This document shows positions 27,153-32,669 of a stretch of 32,669 nt of DNA, piece by piece. The first letter of the stretch is position 1. Each line of letters starts with the position of its first letter. Origin of the DNA: an uncultured cyanobacterium (GTDB lineage Bacteria > Cyanobacteriota > Cyanobacteriia > Cyanobacteriales > Microcystaceae); contig CAIPYC010000128.1 of NCBI GenBank assembly GCA_903869185.1, forward strand, positions 1 through 32,669, written 5' to 3'. Under the pieces are notes generated by a model, which saw nothing but the letters and a program-made list of their open reading frames with translations, made no database searches and was not told the DNA's origin. The position numbers were made by a program, and so were the translations under genes.

Positions 27153-28034
27153 ATGGTTTCAGACTCTCTTAAACTTGAAAAACTTCCCAGTTGGTTGAAG
27201 CGCCCCATCGGTAACTCCCGTCAGTTGGCCGATATGCAACGTATCATCAAAACCAATCATCTTCATACCATTTGTGAAGAAGCTCGCTGTCCAAATCGCG
27301 CTGAGTGTTATTCTCAGGGTACTGCTACCTTTTTACTTTTGGGCAATATATGCACTAGATCTTGCGCATTCTGTCAGGTCGATAAAGGAAAATCTCCTCT
27401 TCCACTTGATCCCATGGAGCCAGAACAGATAACCAGAGCCATCGAGCTTCTATCACTGCGTTACGTTGTCCTAACCTCCGTAGCACGCGATGATCTCCAT
27501 GACGGTGGAGCAAGTCGTTATGCTGAGGTCATCAGATCAATTAGAAATTTTGATTCGAACATTCAAATTGAGGTTCTGACTCCGGATTTTTGGAATGGAC
27601 AGAATGCATATAGCCAACAGAAAGAAAGTATTGCTCAAATTGTAGAACTATTGCCTGCTTGCTACAATCACAATATTGAAACTGTAGAAAGATTGCAGGG
27701 ACCTGTGCGTAGAGGCGCAAGATACGATCGCTCTCTGCGTGTTCTCTCTCTGGTCAAAGAATTGGATTCTTCAGTTGCCACCAAATCGGGGTTAATGTTG
27801 GGACATGGTGAGACTGTGGAAGAAATCATCGAGACTCTCAGGGATCTGCGCTCAGTAGGCTGTGATCGAATCACCTTGGGCCAATATATGCGCCCAGGAA
27901 TGGATTATCTTCCAGTCAAGAAGTACTGGGATCCAGAAGAGTTTGATTATCTGGGACAAGTTGCAATTTCCCTGGGTTTTGCTCATGTGCGCTCTGGTCC
28001 CCTGGTCAGAAGTTCATATCATGCTGCTTCTTGA
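27153..28034 (+). CDS. lipA: Lipoyl synthase
   Basis: About 293 aa from ATG 27153 ([20 protein letters not shown]). An in-frame ATG at 27120 adds 11 hydrophobic residues not usual in the family, so I prefer the inner start. Both iron-sulfur motifs are intact: [12 protein letters not shown] gives Cys41, 46 and 52 (auxiliary cluster), and CTRSCAFC gives Cys67, 71 and 74 (radical SAM cluster). The C-terminus ends with RSSYHA, the family Arg-Ser-Ser-Tyr-His signature. It inserts two sulfurs into octanoyl-protein for pyruvate dehydrogenase and glycine cleavage. The [11 protein letters not shown] start marks the cyanobacterial subtype. The 3' end overlaps the convergent coiled-coil gene by 21 nt. 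Confidence 0.95.
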   Translation: MVSDSLKLEKLPSWLKRPIGNSRQLADMQRIIKTNHLHTICEEARCPNRAECYSQGTATFLLLGNICTRSCAFCQVDKGKSPLPLDPMEPEQITRAIELLSLRYVVLTSVARDDLHDGGASRYAEVIRSIRNFDSNIQIEVLTPDFWNGQNAYSQQKESIAQIVELLPACYNHNIETVERLQGPVRRGARYDRSLRVLSLVKELDSSVATKSGLMLGHGETVEEIIETLRDLRSVGCDRITLGQYMRPGMDYLPVKKYWDPEEFDYLGQVAISLGFAHVRSGPLVRSSYHAAS

Positions 28035-28370
28035 ATTTTCTAATTCCTGCCTCAGGGCAATGATGGCAACTGTCAGTTCTTCTACCCCCTCTTTAGTGGC
28101 ACTTCCTCTTGTGGCTTGAGTTGTAGCCACGGTAGAGAAATTTCCGCTTTGGCTTTTCCCGAGCCATTGTTCAGCCTTGATTCGAACCTCTCTCTCGGCT
28201 ACTTCTCCTCTTTGGGAAAGTTCTTCTGCTGTTTGTTTTAATTGGCTTTGTAGTTCATCGAGGGTTTGAGTTCGCTTTTGTTGATCCTGTAGGGTTTCTG
28301 AGAGAACAGTTGCACCGCCTAAGATTATTCTCAGTCCCTGTTGTAATATTTCAGTAAGATTGCTATTCAT
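28014..28370 (-). CDS. Small coiled-coil protein, unknown function
   Basis: 118 aa. The first 25 residues ([20 protein letters not shown]) form an amphipathic or hydrophobic helix. Residues about 28-75 are a charged coiled coil ([22 protein letters not shown]). A Ser/Thr-rich linker and a second helix ([16 protein letters not shown]) follow. The layout resembles short cyanobacterial phasin-like or coiled-coil proteins, but I cannot assign a role. The gene is convergent with lipA and overlaps it by 21 nt. About 90 nt separate its start from the divergent K+ channel gene. Confidence 0.65.
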   Translation of the reverse strand: MNSNLTEILQQGLRIILGGATVLSETLQDQQKRTQTLDELQSQLKQTAEELSQRGEVAEREVRIKAEQWLGKSQSGNFSTVATTQATRGSATKEGVEELTVAIIALRQELENSRSSMI

Positions 28371-28462
28371 AATTAAACATAGATAAATTTGGATTGCTTT
28401 GTAGAGAATTCTAGCATTTTCCCATAGAGAAAGATTTTGTTAACCGACTAAAGATTAAATTA

Positions 28463-29128
28463 ATGATTAAGTACTATTTTAGGCTTTCAATGTTCAATAA
28501 AATACCTAATCCCTATTTGATTTGCGCATTAACCGTACTTGGTATTGTATTGCATATTGTGGGTGATACACATAGAATCTTTGCATTGGCTAATTGCGAT
28601 TTGCTTTTGATAATGTTACTGATTAGTGGTAATGCGCAGGTACGGATATTTTTGTTTGTTTTTGCCATATGCCTTTCGCTGAGTTTGTTTAATTATTATG
28701 ATTTGTTTGCCGGACTCACCACTACTTTTATAGTTATTAACTCAATACTTAAAGTTACTTATTTCCTTTGGGGATGGATTAAAGTCTTAAGTACTTTAAT
28801 AAAGAAACAAAAAATTACTGGTGAAACAATTTCCCTGGCTGTAACTGGTTATCTTTTTATTGGAGTCATTTGTTCATTTGTCTATTTCAGTTTTTGGGAA
28901 ATCAGCAAAGATAGTTTCCATTTATCTTATGCAAGAGATTTTGAACTGAAATCTTGGAATCTGTCTATGTATTTTAGTTTAATCACTCTAACAACAGTTG
29001 GTTATGGCGATATAATCCCTTCTAGTAGATGGTTGATGGTATTTGCCTCTTTTGAAGCTATTACAGGCTTGATTTATATTGCAGTAATTGTAGCTAGGCT
29101 TGTATCTTCATATGATGCGTTTGATTGA
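28463..29128 (+). CDS. Potassium channel, TVGYGD pore (Ion_trans_2)
   Basis: 221 aa. The selectivity filter TTVGYGD is at about 177-183 between two membrane helices (TISLAVTGYLFIGVICSFVYF before, MVFASFEAITGLIYIAVIVA after). The first 110 residues are three or four further hydrophobic helices without the Arg/Lys repeats of a voltage sensor. There is no RCK or cyclic-nucleotide domain at the C-terminus, which ends soon after the last helix. It should be a K+-selective channel in the plasma membrane, gating unknown. It ends 5 nt from the convergent ruvA gene. The family is clear from the pore motif; the number of helices is an estimate. Confidence 0.85.
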   Translation: MIKYYFRLSMFNKIPNPYLICALTVLGIVLHIVGDTHRIFALANCDLLLIMLLISGNAQVRIFLFVFAICLSLSLFNYYDLFAGLTTTFIVINSILKVTYFLWGWIKVLSTLIKKQKITGETISLAVTGYLFIGVICSFVYFSFWEISKDSFHLSYARDFELKSWNLSMYFSLITLTTVGYGDIIPSSRWLMVFASFEAITGLIYIAVIVARLVSSYDAFD

Positions 29129-29133
29129 CAAAA

Positions 29134-29751
29134 TCAAGAATCCAGGAGGAAAATTGCTCTTTTAAGCCATTCTTCAAATTGGGAAACTTTTAGTAAATTT
29201 TCGTCTGCAGTGAGTTTGTTGATCGCTAGAATTATCTCTCTATTTTCATAACCCAAGGTTTCAAGAGTAATTTGCAAATCTGACAATATTTCCGTTCTAG
29301 AAGATGAATCATTTAGTTCGAGAGATTTAAAATGAATGAATTTATCCTTGAGCTCTAGAATAATCCGCTCAGCGGTTTTTTTGCCGACTCCAGGAACCCT
29401 AACTAAAATGGCTATCTTTTCAAAGACTATCGCTTGTATTAGTTGGTCAGCTCCCAATGCATCCAAAAGTGAACTGGCTAGCTGAGCTCCTATCCCGCTT
29501 ACTCCTATTAATTGACGAAAAATGTCTCTTTCCATTGAGCTGGCGAAGCCATAAAGCTGAGGCAAGTCCTCTTTAATTTGAAAATGTATGTATATTTGTT
29601 CTGTGCCTATGGTTTTATGTTCTAGTTCTTGAGCTAAATGTGAATTGATTTGGATTTCATAGCCAATCTGTTGAACTTCTAAAATCAAAATAAGGCGATT
29701 ATTGGATGTTTTATTGATTGTGATAACTTTGCCTTTTAGATAGTTGAGCAT
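29134..29751 (-). CDS. ruvA: Holliday junction DNA-binding protein RuvA
   Basis: 205 aa. The N-terminal OB fold (MLNYLKGKVITI) is followed by two helix-hairpin-helix motifs, GVSGIGAQLASSLLDALG and VPGVGKKTAERIILELKDK (about 75-140), and a C-terminal domain III (about 160-205) that contacts RuvB. A tetramer holds the four-way junction. The ATG follows directly on the menD stop codon (TAAATG), with GGAG inside the menD 3' end as ribosome-binding site, so the two genes are translationally linked. ruvB is 8 kb away. Confidence 0.95.
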   Translation of the reverse strand: MLNYLKGKVITINKTSNNRLILILEVQQIGYEIQINSHLAQELEHKTIGTEQIYIHFQIKEDLPQLYGFASSMERDIFRQLIGVSGIGAQLASSLLDALGADQLIQAIVFEKIAILVRVPGVGKKTAERIILELKDKFIHFKSLELNDSSSRTEILSDLQITLETLGYENREIILAINKLTADENLLKVSQFEEWLKRAIFLLDS

Positions 29752-31521
29752 TTAATCTCCAGCAAGTGCGCTCATATTTTCTTGTAGCCAATTTGCATCA
29801 GCTTGGCGATCTGTTCTTATTTCTAATATACGTATTGAATTTTGAGTTTGTCTGTTGATAATATCTGCCAATTGGAACCAATTTTCAATATAACAATATT
29901 CAATTCCATAGGACTCAGAGAGTTTCCTGAAATTGACATTCTGCCCAGTAGCAAAATATTTCTCAAATTCTTTTTCCTGCGCTATGGGTAAGGTATTAAA
30001 TATTCCACCACCTTGATTATTAATTAATATAATTGTTAGTTTACCATGAAAGAATTGATTAACCAAAAAGCCATTGATGTCATGAAGAAGAGCAAGATCT
30101 CCAGTGAGTAAAATTGTATCTTTTCCCTTATGAGCAATACCTAGAGAGGTGGATAGGGTTCCATCGATACCATTGGCACCACGATTACAGAAGATAATAT
30201 GGTTTTTATCATTCTTTCTCCAAAAAAATTCAGCGTATCTCACTGACATACTATTAGCAATGAATATTGATTTGTTCTCTGTTAGTATTTCTGGAAGAAT
30301 CCAGGCGATTTTCCCTTCTACTAAATCTTCAGTACTTTGCATTTTTTGGTTAATTCTCTCACTAAAGATCACCTCTTGTTTCAACCAAAGATTTAAATAA
30401 TTTAATCTTTGATAATCATTGGATTCAAGAGGATACAGATCCTGATTGTTCATACTTTTAGCTAATTGTTCAATCGAAAGTCTCAGATGGATTGTTTTAC
30501 CATGTAAAGGATCAAGGTTATCAGCACAAGGATCAATTACAAACCTTGGTAAGTCGTGGAGTTCAAGCCAAGAGCGCAATTGTTTACTGATTGGTAATTC
30601 GCCAATTTGTATTATCAGATCTGCTGTCATATCATTGGCTAATTTCCTATTGCGCAGAATCAAGTCATAAGTAGCAATAAGATTTGGATTCACTCCGGCA
30701 TGATGTCTCAAAGGAGATAGACAATCAGCCAGGATGGGATATTGTAGCAATTTAGATAAATAAGCAACTGATTGACAATAGTTGATAGATGATTTAGGAG
30801 AATGATTACCAACAATAATTAAGCCACTTCTAGCTGAGTAAATTCTCTCTAGAAAAAAGGTTTCAATATTATGAGAATTGAGGTGATAATCAGGAAAAAA
30901 ACCAGAAAGATGCGAAAAAAAAGCAGTAAAATCAGTTTCTTCTTGGATTTTTTTGATATTAGGATCTAATATCGGAGAGAGCGGTTCATCTAAGGGAATA
31001 TTGATGTGAACCACGCCCGGAACTGGAAGTAGGGTTCTCTCCCATGCCTGGATTACTATCTGACGCAAGTATTTCAGCATCTGCATACTATAGGAAGCCG
31101 GAGCCAGTTCTATATACCAATTAGGGTATTGTCCATACAGATTGGTTTGGATGATTGTCTGTCCTGCATGACAATCTCTCAGTTGGGATGGGCGGTCTGC
31201 TGTCAGAACCAGCAAGGGTGTTTTGCTCTGCTGAGCTTCGATAATGGCTGGAAGGTAGTTGGCCCCGGCGGTTCCCGAGGTACAAACTATAGCAACCGGG
31301 ATTTTGCTGCGTTTGGCCAGTCCTAGAGCAAAAAAGGCAGCTGAACGTTCATCTAATATGGGAATGGTTTCAATCTTGGGCGCTCTGGCAAAAGCTAGTG
31401 TTAACGGAGTAGAGCGTGAGCCCGGGGATATAACAGCTGATGCTAGTCCCAAGTGAGAAAGTGTCTCCACCAAGAGTGAAGCCCAAAGCGTATTGACATT
31501 GTGAAAATCTAAGTTAGTGAT
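29752..31521 (-). CDS. menD: SEPHCHC synthase MenD, apparent ATC start
   Basis: A thiamine-diphosphate enzyme joining isochorismate and 2-oxoglutarate to give the menaquinone or phylloquinone precursor; in cyanobacteria it supplies photosystem I. Motifs: ISPGSRSTPL and DERSAAFFALGLAKR (isochorismate site), CTSGTAGANYLPA, and the TPP pocket TGDLALLHD then INNQGGGIF. The frame extends upstream of the first TTG (31473) through DFHNVNTLWASLLVETL, which is conserved in the family, back to an in-frame TAG. It has no ATG, GTG or TTG in the right place. Its family-like first residues, T-N-L-D-F, follow ATC at 31519-31521, giving about 589 aa. So the gene uses AUC, or a truncated TTG start that loses the conserved NTLWAS. 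A clear ribosome-binding site is not visible before the ATC. Confidence 0.92.
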   Translation of the reverse strand: MTNLDFHNVNTLWASLLVETLSHLGLASAVISPGSRSTPLTLAFARAPKIETIPILDERSAAFFALGLAKRSKIPVAIVCTSGTAGANYLPAIIEAQQSKTPLLVLTADRPSQLRDCHAGQTIIQTNLYGQYPNWYIELAPASYSMQMLKYLRQIVIQAWERTLLPVPGVVHINIPLDEPLSPILDPNIKKIQEETDFTAFFSHLSGFFPDYHLNSHNIETFFLERIYSARSGLIIVGNHSPKSSINYCQSVAYLSKLLQYPILADCLSPLRHHAGVNPNLIATYDLILRNRKLANDMTADLIIQIGELPISKQLRSWLELHDLPRFVIDPCADNLDPLHGKTIHLRLSIEQLAKSMNNQDLYPLESNDYQRLNYLNLWLKQEVIFSERINQKMQSTEDLVEGKIAWILPEILTENKSIFIANSMSVRYAEFFWRKNDKNHIIFCNRGANGIDGTLSTSLGIAHKGKDTILLTGDLALLHDINGFLVNQFFHGKLTIILINNQGGGIFNTLPIAQEKEFEKYFATGQNVNFRKLSESYGIEYCYIENWFQLADIINRQTQNSIRILEIRTDRQADANWLQENMSALAGD

Positions 31522-31588
31522 ATTGCGCTATTTTGTTAGAGTTATCTCTATTAGTTTAGGGCTTTTGGAGGAGCTGTTCGTTCTGTAG

Positions 31589-31620
31589 TTGACAAGATAG
31601 TCCCAGTTCATTGTTAGAAT
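31589..31620 (+). promoter_or_regulatory. Possible sigma70-type promoter for the peroxiredoxin-like gene
   Basis: TTGACA at 31589-31594 and TAGAAT at 31615-31620 lie ahead of the gene at 31672, in the 150-nt spacer from divergent menD. The 20-nt spacer is longer than the usual 17, so this is a weak call. Confidence 0.3.
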
Positions 31621-31671
31621 GAGTAAAAAATACAAAATAAAATTTGCTCCTATGATATTAAAAAAGAAAGT

Positions 31672-32481
31672 ATGACTTCAATTGATTCATCAGAAAATCT
31701 TGGATATTACAGTATCTTTAAAAAAACCAAACTTCAACGAGTTAGCGATGGAGTAGAGGAATATATTTTTAGCGATTGTATAACAGAAAAACGTTTATTA
31801 GTAATTGTTTGGCCGCAATTAGGAGATTTTGATAGTCTAGAATATGCCTGGTGGTTACAAAAAGAATCTAAACTACTTACAGATAAAGGAATAAAAATAC
31901 GAGCAGTAGGTATTGGTAATCGTTCTTCAGGGGAGAAATTTTGCGATTATACTGGTTTTCCAGCAGTAGACTTGTTCGTTGACCCAGAAGCCAAATTGCA
32001 CTCTTCTTTAAATTTATATGGAGGTCTGTCCTTAAAAATACCAGGACTTTCACCAACTCAGAATGCTTGGGTTAATTTGATGCTAATGTGTGCAGGAATA
32101 GGAAGTCCCGGAACCTTAAATGAAGTATTAAGAGGTTACAAAGGAGATCGTCAGGCTCCCCAGCTAATCCAAGATGAAGAGATAATCCATGCCAAACCAC
32201 TTCCACCAATCAGAGGTTCATTTTTCGCTAAAGCAGGCGGAAAAGGTTTCCAAAGACCTTTAGAGTTAGCCACTCTGAGATTAAGAAATATGACTGAAGT
32301 TCTAAGTAATTGGAAAACTTATGTTCCAGATGCCTCTTATATGACTCAAAGAGGTGCTACCTTCTTATTCGATTCACAAGAAGAACTACTTTACAAATAC
32401 CAAGATAAAGGTATATTAGGGTTTGCTGCTAATATGAGTCATCCTTTATCATTTCTAGACACTATAGGGTTATTTGAATAA
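31672..32481 (+). CDS. Peroxiredoxin-like (AhpC/TSA fold) protein, no typical peroxidatic Cys motif
   Basis: 269 aa. A thioredoxin-like domain reads LLVIVWPQLGDFDSLEYAWWLQ, the point where AhpC/TSA members have the TxxC peroxidatic motif; here it is WPQLGDFD with no Cys. The remaining features (IRAVGIGNRSSGEKFCDYTGFP, LFVDPEAKLHSSLNLYGGL) match the PRX-like 2 subgroup. The one nearby Cys is in GEKFCDYTG, where the subgroup also has it. The C-terminal half (NAWVNLMLMCAGIGSPGTLNEVLRGYKGDR, ELATLRLRNM, TQRGATFLFD) is strongly conserved in cyanobacteria as I recall. Function unknown; a redox role via the later Cys is only a guess. It stands alone, divergent from menD. Confidence 0.82.
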   Translation: MTSIDSSENLGYYSIFKKTKLQRVSDGVEEYIFSDCITEKRLLVIVWPQLGDFDSLEYAWWLQKESKLLTDKGIKIRAVGIGNRSSGEKFCDYTGFPAVDLFVDPEAKLHSSLNLYGGLSLKIPGLSPTQNAWVNLMLMCAGIGSPGTLNEVLRGYKGDRQAPQLIQDEEIIHAKPLPPIRGSFFAKAGGKGFQRPLELATLRLRNMTEVLSNWKTYVPDASYMTQRGATFLFDSQEELLYKYQDKGILGFAANMSHPLSFLDTIGLFE

Positions 32482-32572
32482 TGGGAGACATTAAAAAGAT
32501 TGACTGATCAAAAGAAGTTATATTGTTTTGAGGTGTCGTCCGCCGAGTTTGTGGGAAAAGAACTTTAAATAT

Positions 32573-32669
32573 CTACCAAGACTCTGGTTGAAATTGCTCA
32601 TCATTGATGATTTCTACAGTATCCCCGCTTGGTTTGATTACAAATAATCCTTTTTTATATGCGTAGCGA
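32573..32669 (-). CDS. Partial C-terminus of an unrecognised protein
   Basis: The minus strand from the window edge reads, in one open frame, RYAYKKGLFVIKPSGDTVEI, then INDEQFQPESW and a TAG stop at 32573-32575. This is 31 residues of natural-looking sequence ending in a tryptophan, so it is most likely the 3' end of a gene that continues beyond the window. It is convergent with the peroxiredoxin-like gene (91 nt apart). I do not recognise the family. Confidence 0.6.
   Translation of the reverse strand, partial: RYAYKKGLFVIKPSGDTVEIINDEQFQPESW

Noticed and set aside
32490-32560. Possible terminator between the convergent genes (TCAAAA with TTTTGA)
   Set aside because: The stem is 6 A/T-rich pairs with a 12-base loop and no GC core or clean U-run.
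1-32669. HIP1 palindromes (GCGATCGC) as a cyanobacterial signature
   Set aside because: None seen by eye; the cyanobacterial assignment rests on protein families instead, and many cyanobacteria lack abundant HIP1.

Overview
The window looks like chromosomal DNA from an AT-rich cyanobacterium. The evidence is a set of families I know mainly or typically from cyanobacteria: the SulP permease, the short GpsA, the peroxiredoxin-like protein lacking the usual Cys motif, the IS630-like helix-turn-helix protein, the CxxC 'SPKYY' protein, the COG1900-type homocysteine protein with a small membrane partner, and MenD (phylloquinone synthesis). No species can be named. I saw no tRNA, rRNA, CRISPR array or intact insertion sequence.

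Region 1 (about 1-15.4 kb, all on the minus strand) is a compact accessory locus. In transcription order it holds a family 4 glycosyltransferase, a Wzc-like polysaccharide co-polymerase, two NRPS proteins whose genes overlap by an ATGA, an ABC exporter, and a broken family 2 glycosyltransferase. The first NRPS reads FkbH-PCP-Cy-A-PCP, with a cysteine specificity code. The second reads docking-C-A-PCP-TE-like, with a Val-like/hydrophobic code. The predicted backbone is glyceryl (or a C3 hydroxyacid)-Cys-hydrophobic residue. Three features set it apart: the Cy domain has lost the first Asp of DxxxxDxxS, the terminal TE-like domain has lost all three catalytic residues, and the synthetase sits inside an exopolysaccharide-type gene set. 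It may make a small N-acyl dipeptide joined to, or secreted with, a glycan. This is the best candidate here for an undescribed system.

Region 2 (15.6-21.4 kb) has a CxxC zinc-ribbon-like protein (minus), then on the plus strand a SulP transporter, a PcrA/UvrD helicase and RuvB, the last two 4 nt apart.

Region 3 (21.4-27.0 kb) has the IS630-like HTH protein, a 485-base non-coding stretch with a long-range inverted repeat, gpsA, a divergent Nudix hydrolase, hflX, and a convergent pair: a small membrane protein and a COG1900 homocysteine-synthesis-type protein.

Region 4 (27.1-32.7 kb) is housekeeping: lipA, a coiled-coil protein overlapping its 3' end, a voltage-independent-type K+ channel, the menD-ruvA pair, a peroxiredoxin-like protein, and the 3' end of an unrecognised gene at the right edge.

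Two housekeeping genes, hflX and menD, have ATC at the codon where their families normally have the initiator ATG, and no ATG/GTG nearby that would keep the conserved N-terminus. They may use AUC initiation or shorter TTG starts. Several neighbouring genes overlap tail-to-tail or head-to-tail, so regions 2-4 are compact.
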